The notes: generated by a model from the letters alone, not told the origin. A stretch of 64,000 bases of DNA from Ruegeria sp. THAF33 (GCF_009363615.1 NZ_CP045384.1:226501-290500); one strand, 5' to 3'. Numbered from the stretch's first letter, positions 14,411-24,898 are shown. Translations and numbers: made by a program.

Positions 14411-15799
14411 CTAACTGTGGATCGGGCCGTCGCCGCAAGCTAGCGCGGCCTCGCGCACGGCCTCGGAATAGGTCGGGTGCGCGTGGCAGGTCAGGGCCAG
14501 ATCCTCGGCGGATGCGCCGAATTCCATCGCCACGCAGACCTCATGGATCAGATCGCCTGCTGCGGGACCGATGATATGGGCGCCCAGGATACGGTCAGTT
14601 TCCTTGTCGGCCAGGATCTTGACGAACCCGTCAGAGGCAAAGTTGGCTTTGGCGCGGCCGTTGCCCATGAACATGAACTTGCCGACCTTGTAGGCACGAC
14701 CTTGTTCTTTGAGCGTCGCCTCGGTTTCACCGACATTGGCGACCTCGGGCCACGTATAGATCACACCCGGAATGACACCATAGTTTACATGGCCATGCTT
14801 GCCCGCAACCTGTTCCGCGGCGGCCATGCCTTCATCTTCGGCCTTGTGCGCCAGCATCGGGCCTTCGATCACGTCGCCGATGGCGTAGATGCCCGCTACG
14901 TTGGTCTGCCAGTCCGCACCCACCTTGATCTGGCCGCGCGGGGTCATCTCGACGCCCAGAGCGTCCAGCCCCAGACCATCGGAATATGGTTTGCGCCCGG
15001 TGGCCACCAGCACGGTATCGGCGTCGATCACATGCTCGCTGTCGTCCTTGAGCAGCTTGTAGGTCACCTTGGCCTTGGTCTTGGTTGCTTCGGTTTTCTG
15101 CACCGCTGCACCCATGATGAAATTCAGCCCCTGTTTCTTGAGGATACGCTGGAATGTCTTCTGTACTTCCGGGTCCATGCCCGGAGTGATTTCCTTGAGG
15201 AATTCGATCACCGTCACCTCGGCGCCCAGGCGGCTGTACACCGAACCCAGTTCAAGCCCGATCACGCCCGCGCCGATAACCACCATTTTCTTCGGGATCT
15301 TACCCAGAGACAGCGCACCGGTTGAGGTCACAACGACCTTCTCATCCACTTCGACACCGGGCAGCGAGGACGGTTCGGAGCCTGACGCAATGATGATGTT
15401 CTTGGTTTCATGGATTTCATCGCCAACCTGAACCTTGCCGGCCGCAGGGATCGATCCCCAGCCTTTCAGCCAGTCGATCTTGTTCTTCTTGAACAGGAAC
15501 TCGATGCCCTTGGTGTTGCCCTCGATCACCTCATCCTTGTAGGTCTGCATCTGTTTCCAATCGACAGAAGGCGATTTGCCTTTCAGGCCCATCTTAACAA
15601 AGTTGTGTTCGGCTTCATGAAGCTGATGGCTGGCATGCAGCAATGCTTTCGAGGGGATGCAGCCCACGTTCAGACAGGTGCCGCCCAATGTTTCGCGCCC
15701 TTCGGCCACAGCAGTTTTCAGACCCAGCTGTGCACAACGGATCGCACAAACATACCCGCCGGGGCCGGCGCCGATTACGATGACGTCATAATTTGCCAT
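14411..15799 (-). CDS. lpdA: Dihydrolipoyl dehydrogenase (E3)
   Basis: A 462-residue FAD flavoenzyme that reoxidises dihydrolipoamide on the 2-oxoglutarate dehydrogenase E2 subunit and passes electrons to NAD. The FAD-binding GAGPGG (10-15), redox pair C42/C47 in [13 protein letters not shown], the second Rossmann motif ([14 protein letters not shown]) and the catalytic H441-E446 pair (HAHPTYSE) are intact. It is the last gene of the suc block. A partial second copy of its 3' end follows at 14255-14334. Confidence 0.97.
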   Translation of the reverse strand: MANYDVIVIGAGPGGYVCAIRCAQLGLKTAVAEGRETLGGTCLNVGCIPSKALLHASHQLHEAEHNFVKMGLKGKSPSVDWKQMQTYKDEVIEGNTKGIEFLFKKNKIDWLKGWGSIPAAGKVQVGDEIHETKNIIIASGSEPSSLPGVEVDEKVVVTSTGALSLGKIPKKMVVIGAGVIGLELGSVYSRLGAEVTVIEFLKEITPGMDPEVQKTFQRILKKQGLNFIMGAAVQKTEATKTKAKVTYKLLKDDSEHVIDADTVLVATGRKPYSDGLGLDALGVEMTPRGQIKVGADWQTNVAGIYAIGDVIEGPMLAHKAEDEGMAAAEQVAGKHGHVNYGVIPGVIYTWPEVANVGETEATLKEQGRAYKVGKFMFMGNGRAKANFASDGFVKILADKETDRILGAHIIGPAAGDLIHEVCVAMEFGASAEDLALTCHAHPTYSEAVREAALACGDGPIHS

Positions 15800-15836
15800 T
15801 ATATTCTCCTAAATCGACCGGACGTTCCGGCGCTTC

Positions 15837-15860
15837 CCCGACCCGATCTGGCGGGTCGGG
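15837..15860. repeat. Intergenic hairpin before lpd
   Basis: Perfect 9-bp inverted repeat CCCGACCCG / CGGGTCGGG with a 6-base loop, in the 72-base gap between the small ORF and lpdA. No T run follows, so it may tune mRNA stability or lpd expression relative to sucAB. Confidence 0.6.
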
Positions 15861-15871
15861 AATATCTATTG

Positions 15872-16141
15872 TCAAACGGGTTCCAGCAGCTTGATCGAGA
15901 TATGCGCGATACCGCCGCGTTCATGGTGCATCGCCAATTCCTCGGATCCGAAGAATGCTTTGGCCTTGTCCAGGTTGATTACCTCGAACATCGCGATCGC
16001 ATGGTCCTTCTGATCGGGGTCGCGCCAGACATGCAGGTCGCGGATACCCGCGGCCTTGCGCATCGGCTTGTCCTCGCGGAACACCTTCAGCCAGGCGTCG
16101 AAATCGGCCACATCGGCCTGCCAGAGTACATGTGTCGCCAT
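15872..16141 (-). CDS. Small conserved hypothetical protein, dimeric alpha/beta-barrel-like
   Basis: An 89-residue soluble protein (MATHVLWQADVADFDAWLKV...). The pattern strand-'F..W...F'-helix-'R..AGI.D.HVWRD..', 'AMFEV.NLDKAKAFF.SEEL' is typical of small ferredoxin-like dimeric barrels such as antibiotic-biosynthesis-monooxygenase or DUF1428-like proteins. It sits 2 bases after sucB and before lpd, so it is co-transcribed with the 2-oxoglutarate dehydrogenase genes. Its role there is unknown. Confidence 0.7.
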   Translation of the reverse strand: MATHVLWQADVADFDAWLKVFREDKPMRKAAGIRDLHVWRDPDQKDHAIAMFEVINLDKAKAFFGSEELAMHHERGGIAHISIKLLEPV

Positions 16142-16143
16142 GG

Positions 16144-17658
16144 TTACAGATCCATCAGCAGGCGGCGCGGGTCTTCCAGCGCCTCTTTCACACGAACCAA
16201 GAAGGTCACGGCACCTTTGCCGTCAACAATGCGGTGGTCATAGGACAGGGCCAGATACATCATCGGGCGGATCTTGATCTCGCCATTGATGACCATCGGT
16301 CGTTCCTGAATCTTGTGCATCCCCAGAATGCCCGACTGCGGGGGGTTCAGGATCGGCGAGGACATCAGCGAGCCGTAGACGCCACCGTTCGAGATTGTGA
16401 AGGTACCGCCCTGCATCTCGGCCATCGAAAGCTTGCCATCGCGGGCGCGCTTGCCCTTTTCGGCGATGGCTTTTTCGATGGCTGCAAAGGACATGCTGTC
16501 CGCGTCGCGAATGACCGGAACCACCAGACCCTGCGGCGTGCCGGCCGCAACGCCCATGTGAACGAAATTCTTGTAGACGATGTCGGTGCCATCGATCTCG
16601 GCATTGACCTCGGGCACTTCTTTCAGGGCATGGCAGCAGGCCTTGGTGAAAAAGGACATGAAGCCCAGGCGCACACCGTGCTTCTTCTCGAACTGGTCCT
16701 TGTACTGATTGCGCAGGGCCATCACCTCGGTCATGTCCACCTCGTTATAGGTGGTCAGGATCGCGGCGGTGTTCTGCGCATCCTTCAGGCGCTTGGCGAT
16801 GGTCTGACGCAGACGGGTCATCCGTACACGCTCTTCGCGCGCCTCATCTTCGGCAGCAACCGGTGCGCGCGGAACCTGAGCAACGGGCGCCGGCGAAGCA
16901 GCCGCAGGTGCGGGGGCCGAAGCAGCTGCAACCGCCTTGGCGACATCTTCCTTCATAATGCGACCATCGCGACCGGTGCCGGTAACCTGATCGGCTGACA
17001 ACCCGGCTTCGGCCATGGCCTTTTCGGCAGACGGCGCATTTGCAACATCCTTGCCGCTGCTTGCCGCAGCTGGAGCCGCAGCAGCAGCAGCCGGTGCAGG
17101 GGCTGCGCCTGCGGCCGCGCCCGAGATGACGGCCAGCTTTGCGGTTGCATCAACAGTTGCACCTTCCGGCGCGACGATTTCCGCCAGAACACCCGCAGCC
17201 GGGGCGGGTACCTCGACCGAGACTTTGTCGGTTTCCAACTCACACAGCATCTCGTCTTGCGCGACGCTGTCGCCGACTTGCTTGAACCAGGTCGAAACAG
17301 TCGCCTCTGTCACGGATTCGCCAAGCGTGGGCACCATCACGTCAACCGACCCGCCCGATGCAGAGGGTGCGGCCTCGGGGGTTGCTGCGGCTGTTGCCGG
17401 GGCAGGCGCGGCTGCACCTTCACCGGCAGCAATCGTCGCCAGCAGAGCATCGACACCAACCGTGTCGCCTTCGGCGGCCACAATCTCACCCATCACGCCA
17501 GCTGAGGGAGAGGGCACTTCGACCGTCACCTTGTCAGTCTCCAGCTCACACAGCATCTCATCCACGGCGACCGCATCACCGGGCTTTTTGAACCATGTTG
17601 CAACAGTGGCTTCGGTGACCGACTCGCCAAGCGTGGGAACACGAACTTCAATCGTCAT
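16144..17658 (-). CDS. sucB: 2-oxoglutarate dehydrogenase E2, dihydrolipoyl succinyltransferase
   Basis: A 504-residue core subunit. It carries two lipoyl domains (lysines in [12 protein letters not shown], about residue 43, and [12 protein letters not shown], about 148) joined by Ala/Pro-rich linkers, a peripheral-subunit-binding domain ([20 protein letters not shown], about 208-240), and a C-terminal catalytic domain with the active-site His in [14 protein letters not shown]. coli SucB has one lipoyl domain; two are seen in several alphaproteobacteria. It transfers succinyl groups from E1 to CoA. It lies 3 bases after sucA. Confidence 0.96.
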   Translation of the reverse strand: MTIEVRVPTLGESVTEATVATWFKKPGDAVAVDEMLCELETDKVTVEVPSPSAGVMGEIVAAEGDTVGVDALLATIAAGEGAAAPAPATAAATPEAAPSASGGSVDVMVPTLGESVTEATVSTWFKQVGDSVAQDEMLCELETDKVSVEVPAPAAGVLAEIVAPEGATVDATAKLAVISGAAAGAAPAPAAAAAAPAAASSGKDVANAPSAEKAMAEAGLSADQVTGTGRDGRIMKEDVAKAVAAASAPAPAAASPAPVAQVPRAPVAAEDEAREERVRMTRLRQTIAKRLKDAQNTAAILTTYNEVDMTEVMALRNQYKDQFEKKHGVRLGFMSFFTKACCHALKEVPEVNAEIDGTDIVYKNFVHMGVAAGTPQGLVVPVIRDADSMSFAAIEKAIAEKGKRARDGKLSMAEMQGGTFTISNGGVYGSLMSSPILNPPQSGILGMHKIQERPMVINGEIKIRPMMYLALSYDHRIVDGKGAVTFLVRVKEALEDPRRLLMDL

Positions 17659-17661
17659 CGC

Positions 17662-20619
17662 TTATTTTCCTTCGAGGCTCAGCGCTTCGTTAACCAGCGC
17701 TTCTTGTTGGGCTTTGTGTTGGCTGGCCAGGCCCGTTGCGGGCGAGGCCGAGGTTGCGCGACCGACATAAGCCGGACGGGTATGTTTCGCGCCGATCCGG
17801 GAAAGAACCCATTCGATATTGGGTTCAATAAAGGTCCACGCACCTTGGTTTTTGGGCTCTTCCTGACACCAGACCATTTCGGCATTCTTGAACCGTTCAA
17901 GCTCGTTGATCAGAGAATGCGCCGGGAAGGGATAGAACTGTTCGATCCGCATCAGATAAATGTCGTCGATGCCGCGAGCATCGCGTTCCTCCAGCAGGTC
18001 GAAATAGACTTTACCGGAACACATCACCACGCGTTTGATCTTGTCATCCGCCACCAGCTTGGTGTCGGAATTGCCCTTCTGGGCATCATCCCACAATACC
18101 CGGTGGAAGCTGGATCCGGTGGTGAAATCCTCTGCGGTGCTGACTGCCAGCTTGTGGCGCAGCAGTGATTTCGGAGTCACCAGGATCAGCGGCTTGCGGA
18201 ATGTCCGGTGCAGTTGGCGGCGCAGGATGTGGAAATAGTTCGCAGGCGTCGTGCAGTTCGCCACGATCCAATTGTCCTGACCGCACATTTGCAGGAACCG
18301 CTCCAGCCTTGCCGACGAATGTTCGGGGCCTTGCCCCTCGAACCCATGCGGCAGCAGACAGACCAGGCCGGACATCCGCAGCCATTTCGATTCACCCGAA
18401 CTGATGAATTGGTCGAACATGATCTGCGCGCCGTTGGCGAAGTCCCCGAACTGGGCTTCCCACAGGACCAACGCATTTGGTTCGGCCAGCGAGTATCCGT
18501 ATTCGAAGCCGAGCACTGCATATTCGGACAGCATCGAGTCGATCACTTCGTAATGCGACTGACCTGCGCGAATGTTGTTCAGCGGGTAATACCGTTCTTC
18601 GGTTTCCTGATGAACGAATCCGGAATGGCGTTGGCTGAAGGTGCCGCGCGTGGCGTCCTGCCCTGCAAGGCGTACCGGGTAGCCCTCGGTCAGCAGGGAT
18701 CCGAAGGCCAGCGCCTCACCAGTGGCCCAGTCAAAGCCTTTACCGGTTTCAAACATCTGTTTCTTGTGCTCAAGCAGACGACCAACCGTCTTGTGCATGG
18801 CAAATCCGCTTGGTGCGCGGGTGAGGGCATCGCCGATTTCGGCCATGGTTTCCGGCGTAATCGCCGTCTCGCCGCGCATGTATTCGTCTTTGTTCTTGTC
18901 AAGATGCGACCAGCGCCCATCCAGCCAATCGGCCTTGTTGGGTTTATAGTCCTTACCGGCCTCGAATTCGTCGTTCAGATGAGCCTGGAAGGCCGCTTTC
19001 ATATCCTCGATCTCACCCTCGGGGATCAGGCCATCCTTGACGAGGCGTTCCGTGTACAAGGACAGCGTGGTCTTATGCGTCTTGATCTTCTTGTACATGA
19101 TCGGGTTGGTGAACATGGGCTCGTCGCCCTCGTTGTGACCAAACCGGCGATAACAGAAGATATCCAGAACCACGTCCTTGTGGAACTTTTGGCGGAACTC
19201 GGTCGCCACCTTGGCTGCATGAACAACTGCCTCGGGGTCATCCCCGTTCACGTGGAAGATCGGCGCCTCGACCATCAACGCGATATCCGTCGGATATGGG
19301 CTGGAGCGTGAAAAATGCGGCGCGGTGGTAAAGCCGATCTGGTTGTTCACTACGATGTGCATTGTCCCACCGGTGCGATGCCCGCGCAGACCGCTCAGGC
19401 CAAAGCCTTCGGCCACGACGCCCTGACCGGCAAAGGCTGCATCGCCGTGCAGCAGAATGGCCATGACCTTGGTGCGGTCCGTGTCGCCCAACTGATCCTG
19501 CTTGGCGCGGACCTTGCCCAGAACCACAGGGTTCACCGCCTCAAGATGCGACGGGTTCGCCGTCAGCGACAGGTGCACGCTGTTGCCGTCGAACTCGCGA
19601 TCGCTTGAAGCACCGAGGTGGTATTTCACGTCGCCCGAACCATCCACGTCTTCGGGTTTGAAACTGCCGCCCTGGAATTCGTTGAAAATGGCGCGGTACG
19701 GTTTGCCCATCACATTGGCCAGAATGTTCAAACGGCCCCGGTGCGGCATCCCGATCACGATATCACTGAGGCCGAGCGCGCCGCCACGCTTGATGATCTG
19801 CTCCATCGCCGGAATAAGTGCCTCACCGCCATCGAGACCAAAGCGCTTGGTGCCCATGTACTTGACGTGCAGGAATTTCTCAAAGCCTTCGGCCTCGACC
19901 ATCTTGTTCAGGATGGCTTTGCGGCCTTCCTTGGTGAACTGGATTTCCTTGCCATAACCCTCAATCCGCTCTTTCAACCATGCAGCCTCTTCCGGGTTCG
20001 AGATATGCATGTATTGCAGCGCAAAAGTACCACAATAGGTTCGCTTCACTATCTCGACGATCTGCCGCATCGAGGCGACCTGAAGTCCCAGAACGTTGTC
20101 GATAAAGATCGGTCTATCCATATCGGCATCGGTGAAGCCGTAGGTTTTGGGGTCCAGTTCCGGATGATTGCTGGCCGCGCGCATGCCAAGGGGGTCAAGG
20201 TTGGCGGCCAGATGGCCCCGGATCCGATAGGCCCGGATCAGCATAAGCGCCCGCAGACTGTCCAGCACCGCGCGTTTGATCTGGTCATCGCTGACTTCGA
20301 CACCTTTGTCGGCGGCCTTTTCCTTGATCTTCTTGCCTGCGGCCTTGGCGTCAATCTCGGCCCACTCGCCGGTCAACGCACCGGTCAGATCATCGGCAGG
20401 CATGGGCGGCCAGTCGGTCCGCGCCCAAGACGGCCCTTCGGCCTCGCGCTGCACATCCGGCGCGGCGTCACCCATGGCCTTGAAGAACTCGACCCAGGCA
20501 GCGTCTACCGCACCGGGGTTCTTGGTGTACTGCGCATAAAGCTGTTCCAGGTATTCGGCGTTGTGCCCCTGCATGAAGCTCGAGGCGTGAAAGGCAGTAT
20601 TGGGCGAGTGTTCGGTCAT
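17662..20619 (-). CDS. sucA: 2-oxoglutarate dehydrogenase E1 component
   Basis: A 985-residue thiamine diphosphate enzyme that decarboxylates 2-oxoglutarate in the TCA cycle. The N-terminal E2-binding tail, the ThDP pocket (GMPHRGRLNILANVM), the metal site (GDAAFAGQGVVAE) and C-terminal transketolase-like domain (GSLLTEGYPVRLAGQDATRG) are in the usual order and length. GAGGTAGCCC precedes the ATG, which overlaps the stop of the upstream DUF805 gene by 4 bases. Confidence 0.97.
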   Translation of the reverse strand: MTEHSPNTAFHASSFMQGHNAEYLEQLYAQYTKNPGAVDAAWVEFFKAMGDAAPDVQREAEGPSWARTDWPPMPADDLTGALTGEWAEIDAKAAGKKIKEKAADKGVEVSDDQIKRAVLDSLRALMLIRAYRIRGHLAANLDPLGMRAASNHPELDPKTYGFTDADMDRPIFIDNVLGLQVASMRQIVEIVKRTYCGTFALQYMHISNPEEAAWLKERIEGYGKEIQFTKEGRKAILNKMVEAEGFEKFLHVKYMGTKRFGLDGGEALIPAMEQIIKRGGALGLSDIVIGMPHRGRLNILANVMGKPYRAIFNEFQGGSFKPEDVDGSGDVKYHLGASSDREFDGNSVHLSLTANPSHLEAVNPVVLGKVRAKQDQLGDTDRTKVMAILLHGDAAFAGQGVVAEGFGLSGLRGHRTGGTMHIVVNNQIGFTTAPHFSRSSPYPTDIALMVEAPIFHVNGDDPEAVVHAAKVATEFRQKFHKDVVLDIFCYRRFGHNEGDEPMFTNPIMYKKIKTHKTTLSLYTERLVKDGLIPEGEIEDMKAAFQAHLNDEFEAGKDYKPNKADWLDGRWSHLDKNKDEYMRGETAITPETMAEIGDALTRAPSGFAMHKTVGRLLEHKKQMFETGKGFDWATGEALAFGSLLTEGYPVRLAGQDATRGTFSQRHSGFVHQETEERYYPLNNIRAGQSHYEVIDSMLSEYAVLGFEYGYSLAEPNALVLWEAQFGDFANGAQIMFDQFISSGESKWLRMSGLVCLLPHGFEGQGPEHSSARLERFLQMCGQDNWIVANCTTPANYFHILRRQLHRTFRKPLILVTPKSLLRHKLAVSTAEDFTTGSSFHRVLWDDAQKGNSDTKLVADDKIKRVVMCSGKVYFDLLEERDARGIDDIYLMRIEQFYPFPAHSLINELERFKNAEMVWCQEEPKNQGAWTFIEPNIEWVLSRIGAKHTRPAYVGRATSASPATGLASQHKAQQEALVNEALSLEGK

Positions 20620-21158
20620 TGGGCTACCTCATGTGGGTTGGGACCGTATTGATTGGTGCCTGGCTGGCTGGGGCGGGTCAGCCACCACAGCACCAGGAGG
20701 GGCGACACCACCAGAACGATAAGTGTCGGGATGACGATCAGCAATGTTGCGCGGGTAAACAAAATGTCGAGCGTTCCGCCATGCTGAAAACTCGAGGCGA
20801 TCCCGATACCAAAGATCAGGACGGCAAAGGCCCCAAGGATCAGCAGGATCGGCAGCAGAGCATACAGCCCACTGCGCCCGGTGTCGTGCATCCGCCGCCA
20901 CGCAACGGCCAGATGCGGGAAGAAGACGATCAGGCCGACGATGCTCTGCACCGGAGCCGAGGAAGTTGCGGTGACAGATTTCACCTCATCGCTTTCGGTG
21001 ATCGCGACCTGAGTGAAGAACTGCCAGTCGATGATGCCGGCGATGATGTTCCAAATCACGATGAACAGGAAAAAGAACCAGTATTCGGGTCGCGAGGCAC
21101 GACCTGAGAAGGTGAAAAACTTGGAGAAACAGGTGCGTATGGCGTCGGAGAAGGTCAT
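20616..21158 (-). CDS. DUF805 family membrane protein
   Basis: A 180-residue protein with four predicted membrane helices. The N-terminal 'FSDAIRTCFSKFFTFSGRAS RPEYWFF' and internal 'VAWRRMHDTGRSGLYALLP' are hallmarks of the DUF805 family (inner membrane proteins such as YhaH). Function unknown. It overlaps both sucA (4 bases) and the upstream DUF805 gene (4 bases), so it is firmly within the suc operon. Confidence 0.88.
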   Translation of the reverse strand: MTFSDAIRTCFSKFFTFSGRASRPEYWFFFLFIVIWNIIAGIIDWQFFTQVAITESDEVKSVTATSSAPVQSIVGLIVFFPHLAVAWRRMHDTGRSGLYALLPILLILGAFAVLIFGIGIASSFQHGGTLDILFTRATLLIVIPTLIVLVVSPLLVLWWLTRPSQPGTNQYGPNPHEVAQ

Positions 21159-21652
21159 GCGAAGCCCTCTTCACGCGGCACCCCAAATCGATTTTTGTCT
21201 GGGTCGGAAGCAACCAGCATCAACCCGATAACATTGGACGCAACCAGCGCGCTTGTCACTATCGCGATTAGGAACACTGGAACAAAAAGAAAGATGACCA
21301 GAAGAAACAGGAGAATCGGTCCGCCGATCAGCAACCCGAAGCCAAGAAAGACATGATACCCCAGCCAAACGATAAATACTGTTGCGAACGGATAGAGCGC
21401 TTGATGCCCATCTTCGCCAGTATCCTGCAGCCGTCTGCACATTGCCGAAAGCAGGGGCAAAGACGCGGCGGTGATCACCAAAAGCCTCGAGGTGCCCCAG
21501 TTTACGAGAACGCTCCAGTCAAACAGTAATGCGGCGGAGATCGGCAAAACAATTGCAATAGGGGCAAACCACCAAAACTCAGAACGCGACGCTCTGCCCG
21601 AAAAGACAAATGTCTTTCGGATGCCGGTCGATATGGCTTGCTTTGGTCCCAT
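21155..21652 (-). CDS. DUF805 family membrane protein, second copy
   Basis: A 165-residue paralogue of the next gene: 'ISTGIRKTFVFSGRASRSEFWWF' and 'LSAMCRRLQDTGEDGHQALYP' match the same family landmarks, with four membrane helices. The start at 21652 is chosen because the conserved N-terminus begins there and GGCGGA lies upstream; a longer form would add 11 unconserved residues. The pair looks like a tandem duplication that has diverged well beyond close identity. Confidence 0.82.
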   Translation of the reverse strand: MGPKQAISTGIRKTFVFSGRASRSEFWWFAPIAIVLPISAALLFDWSVLVNWGTSRLLVITAASLPLLSAMCRRLQDTGEDGHQALYPFATVFIVWLGYHVFLGFGLLIGGPILLFLLVIFLFVPVFLIAIVTSALVASNVIGLMLVASDPDKNRFGVPREEGFA

Positions 21653-21768
21653 CGTTACTGTTCCGCCCGGAATTGCCAAAGGCAAACTTCAGGATTGATG
21701 GGCGGGCGCGTCTCGCCCACCCCCGAGCCGGGCGTTGCACCAAAAGCATATGCCCGGTTCTTGGTCAC

Positions 21769-22650
21769 TTACCCAATCGCTTCCAGCACGGCTTCGCCCA
21801 GCTGCGCCGGGCTTTCGGCCACGACGATACCGGCCGAGCGCATGGCTTCGATCTTGTCTTCGGCGCCGCCTTTGCCACCGGCGACAATCGCGCCTGCGTG
21901 GCCCATACGGCGGCCTGGAGGGGCTGTGCGGCCTGCGATGAAACCGGCGGTCGGCTTTTTGCGGCCCTTCTTGGCCTCATCCGCCAGGAACTGCGCAGCT
22001 TCTTCCTCGGCCGAGCCACCGATCTCACCGATCATGATGATCGACTCGGTCTCGTCATCGGCCAGGAACCATTCCAGCACATCGATATGCTCGGTGCCTT
22101 TGATCGGGTCGCCGCCGATACCCACGCAGGTGGACTGGCCCAGACCCACATCGGTGGTCTGCTTGACGGCCTCATAGGTCAGGGTGCCCGAGCGGGACAC
22201 AACGCCGACCGAGCCGCGCTTGTGGATATGGCCGGGCATGATGCCGATCTTGCAGGCGTCGGGTGTAATCACACCGGGGCAGTTCGGGCCGATCAGGCGG
22301 GATTTGCTGCCTTCCAGCGCGCGCTTCACCTTCATCATGTCCAGCACCGGGATGCCTTCGGTGATGCAGACGATCACTTCCATCTCGGCATCAATCGCCT
22401 CGAGGATCGAGTCCGCCGCGAATGGCGGCGGCACATAGATCACGCTGGCATTGGCTTCGGTCACGTGCTTGGCCTCGTGGACCGAGTTGAACACGGGCAG
22501 GCCCAGATGCTCCATCCCGCCTTTGCCGGGGGTGACGCCGCCGACCATCTTGGTGCCATAGGCAATGGCCTGTTCGCTGTGGAATGTACCCTGCGAGCCG
22601 GTAAAGCCCTGACAGATCACTTTGGTGTTTTCGTCGATGAGGACTGCCAT
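21769..22650 (-). CDS. sucD: Succinyl-CoA synthetase alpha subunit
   Basis: A 293-residue subunit that binds CoA and carries the phosphohistidine, forming ATP or GTP from succinyl-CoA. The start is [20 protein letters not shown]; 'GTFHSEQAI' CoA loop and the active-site block '[20 protein letters not shown]' (His about 245) are intact. AGAAAGGGAC precedes the ATG. It lies 13 bases after a glycosyltransferase gene that separates it from sucC, which is unusual because the two subunits form one enzyme. Confidence 0.96.
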   Translation of the reverse strand: MAVLIDENTKVICQGFTGSQGTFHSEQAIAYGTKMVGGVTPGKGGMEHLGLPVFNSVHEAKHVTEANASVIYVPPPFAADSILEAIDAEMEVIVCITEGIPVLDMMKVKRALEGSKSRLIGPNCPGVITPDACKIGIMPGHIHKRGSVGVVSRSGTLTYEAVKQTTDVGLGQSTCVGIGGDPIKGTEHIDVLEWFLADDETESIIMIGEIGGSAEEEAAQFLADEAKKGRKKPTAGFIAGRTAPPGRRMGHAGAIVAGGKGGAEDKIEAMRSAGIVVAESPAQLGEAVLEAIG

Positions 22651-22663
22651 TTTGTCCCTTTCT

Positions 22664-23491
22664 CTAGGCGGTGTTGGATTGATTGGGTTCAGTCGCCGGC
22701 AGAACCTGCGGCGCATAGGTAATTTTCTCGAGCGTGGCACGTCCCAGGGCCAGGTTGGCCGTCGTACGCAGGCCGCTGCTGATTTCAGCGATGCCACGCC
22801 TTACTTTTTGCCGGATCAGAGGCCAGCCTGTTGGTCGCGCGCGCGGTGCCCCCATATTGTATTCGCCGGGCGCCTCGTTGCCCTGTTCGACCATGGCTGG
22901 GATCACCTGGTAGATGTTGATCTGACGCGCCGCCGGCGATGCGGAAGGGTTGAACAACAAACCATCCAGCGTAATGTCAAAGGGTTTCTGGGCCAGGAAG
23001 TGCCGGGCCGCTTCGCGTGTCAGCGCATAAGCTGCACCACCGGGATGGCGCGAACGCATCAGGCGCAGTTCCCGCCCCAAATGGGACAACCGCTTGCGTC
23101 CAAGTGCCACGTAAAGCTTCGTGCTGCGCCAGCGTTCAAACCGGACGATATCGGCATCTGTGGGCCACCATGAGGCATCATTCAGCCAGTCTGCCAGTTC
23201 CGGTGTCAGAAACACATCATCCTCAAGGATCAACGCCTGTTCCGCGCCCGAGGCGATCAGCGCCTCCCATGCTTTGGCATGGCTGAGGGTGCAGGCCATG
23301 TCCTTGGTATGGAAATAGCCCCACGGCCCCTCGGCCCGACAGTCGCGCAGGAAATCCTCACGGGTGGCGGCGTCGCAATCAACGGCATTAACGCGCGTCG
23401 CCGACAGGCCTGCCTTTTGCAGCTCCTGCTCCATCAAACGCGCCCGCCCTGTGGCGCGTTCAAGACCTATGAGGAAGATGGGGATGGTCAT
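22664..23491 (-). CDS. Glycosyltransferase family 25 protein, inserted between sucC and sucD
   Basis: A 275-residue protein starting [20 protein letters not shown], the N-terminal pattern of GT25 (LPS glycosyltransferases). '[17 protein letters not shown]' and the acidic '[10 protein letters not shown]' motif for sugar-nucleotide/metal binding are clear. Such enzymes add galactose or similar sugars to lipooligosaccharide at the cytoplasmic membrane. The acceptor cannot be told. It has no metabolic link to succinyl-CoA synthetase. A strong hairpin at 23553-23577 lies between sucC and this gene, which may dampen read-through. Confidence 0.88.
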   Translation of the reverse strand: MTIPIFLIGLERATGRARLMEQELQKAGLSATRVNAVDCDAATREDFLRDCRAEGPWGYFHTKDMACTLSHAKAWEALIASGAEQALILEDDVFLTPELADWLNDASWWPTDADIVRFERWRSTKLYVALGRKRLSHLGRELRLMRSRHPGGAAYALTREAARHFLAQKPFDITLDGLLFNPSASPAARQINIYQVIPAMVEQGNEAPGEYNMGAPRARPTGWPLIRQKVRRGIAEISSGLRTTANLALGRATLEKITYAPQVLPATEPNQSNTA

Positions 23492-23552
23492 CAGATCGAT
23501 TGCTTCTTTCGGCCTTGCGCGGCAATGCTTTTCAGCTTGGTTTTAGCCGCGA

Positions 23553-23577
23553 TGGGGCGGGCCTGAGGCCAGCCCCA
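23553..23577. repeat. Nested inverted repeat between sucC and the glycosyltransferase gene
   Basis: Outer arms TGGGGC (23553-23558) and GCCCCA (23572-23577) enclose GGCC-TGA-GGCC (23560-23570). No T run follows on the minus strand. It may act as a transcript-stabilising end for sucC or an attenuator. Confidence 0.6.
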
Positions 23578-23588
23578 CTTGAACAAGC

Positions 23589-24782
23589 TTACCCCTTGAC
23601 CGCCTTCACGATCTTTTCGGCACCGTCTTTCAGGTTGTCCGCCGCGATCACGTCCAGGCCAGAGGTGTTGATGATCTCTTTGCCTTTCTCGACATTGGTT
23701 CCTTCCAGACGCACAACCAACGGAACCTTTAGGCCGACCTCTTTCACCGCGGCCACGACACCCTCGGCGATCACGTCACAGCGCATGATGCCGCCGAAGA
23801 TGTTGACCAGGATGCCTTTGACCTGCGGATCGCTGGTGATGATCTTGAACGCCTCGGTCACCTTCTCTTTAGTGGCGCCGCCACCCACGTCGAGGAAGTT
23901 GGCAGGCTCGGCACCATAAAGCTTGATGATATCCATCGTCGCCATCGCCAGACCGGCACCGTTGACCATACAGCCAATCTCACCATCCAGCGCGATGTAG
24001 TTCAGGTCGTATTTCGACGCTTCCAGCTCCTTGGGGTCTTCCTCGGTCGTGTCGCGCAGCTCGGCGATGTCGGGGTGGCGGTAGACCGCGTTGCCGTCAA
24101 AGCCGACCTTGGCGTCCAGCACCTTGAGATCGCCGCTGTCGGAAACGATCAGCGGGTTGATCTCCAGCATCTCCATGTCCTTCTCGACGAAGGCTTGATA
24201 GAGCTGACCCATCAGTTTGACGCATTGCTTGACTTGCGGGCCTTCCAGACCCAGCGAGAAGGCGATGCGGCGACCGTGATACGGCATGTAACCGGTGGCC
24301 GGATCGACCGAGAAGGACAGGATTTTCTCGGGCGTCGCGGCGGCCACCTCTTCGATGTCCATGCCGCCCTCGGTCGAACAGACGAAGGAAATGCGGCTGG
24401 TCTGACGATCCACCAGCAGGGCCAGGTACAGTTCACGCTCGATGCCCGAGCCTGCTTCGATATAGATGCGGTTGACCTGCTTGCCTGCCGGACCGGTCTG
24501 ATGCGTGACCAGAGTACGGCCCAGCATCTTTTTGGCTTCTTCGGCGGCTTCTTCAACCGATTTGGTCAGACGAACACCGCCTTTTTCACCGGCGTCGGCC
24601 TCTTTGAACGAACCCTTGCCGCGACCACCTGCGTGGATCTGTGCTTTGACAACCCAAAGCGGGCCGTCCAGCTCACCTGCTGCGGTTTTGGCTTCTTCGG
24701 CGCGCAACACGGCGCGACCATCGGACACCGGTGCGCCATAGCTGCGAAGGAGGGCTTTGGCCTGATATTCGTGAATGTTCAT
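23589..24782 (-). CDS. sucC: Succinyl-CoA synthetase beta subunit
   Basis: A 397-residue ATP-grasp subunit that binds nucleotide and succinate. '[20 protein letters not shown]', '[20 protein letters not shown]' and '[17 protein letters not shown]' are family landmarks and the length is standard. It is the first gene of the sucC-GT25-sucD-DUF805-DUF805-sucA-sucB-lpd block, downstream of mdh but separated from it by a terminator and a promoter region with a pair of GTGATCAC palindromes. Confidence 0.97.
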   Translation of the reverse strand: MNIHEYQAKALLRSYGAPVSDGRAVLRAEEAKTAAGELDGPLWVVKAQIHAGGRGKGSFKEADAGEKGGVRLTKSVEEAAEEAKKMLGRTLVTHQTGPAGKQVNRIYIEAGSGIERELYLALLVDRQTSRISFVCSTEGGMDIEEVAAATPEKILSFSVDPATGYMPYHGRRIAFSLGLEGPQVKQCVKLMGQLYQAFVEKDMEMLEINPLIVSDSGDLKVLDAKVGFDGNAVYRHPDIAELRDTTEEDPKELEASKYDLNYIALDGEIGCMVNGAGLAMATMDIIKLYGAEPANFLDVGGGATKEKVTEAFKIITSDPQVKGILVNIFGGIMRCDVIAEGVVAAVKEVGLKVPLVVRLEGTNVEKGKEIINTSGLDVIAADNLKDGAEKIVKAVKG

Positions 24783-24890
24783 CGAAACTGTCCCGTCTGA
24801 CTGCGTTTAATCGTTATAGGGGTGTCTAGCGGGCAAGTTTAAAGGGTTTTTTGATGGTCGATGGGTTTTTAGCGAAGATTTTCAACATTT

Positions 24891-24898
24891 GTGATCAC
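24891..24898. promoter_or_regulatory. TCA operator, proximal palindrome (GTGATCAC) at suc
   Basis: Perfect 8-bp palindrome. Its twin lies exactly 21 bp away, a two-turn spacing with a 13-base spacer. The same pair, spacing and distance to the first gene occur at the sdh operon. Confidence 0.75.

Noticed and set aside
21699..21750. GC-rich stems between the DUF805 gene and sucD
   Set aside because: Arms of only 6-7 bp with no T run; may be structural but not supported as a terminator or regulator.
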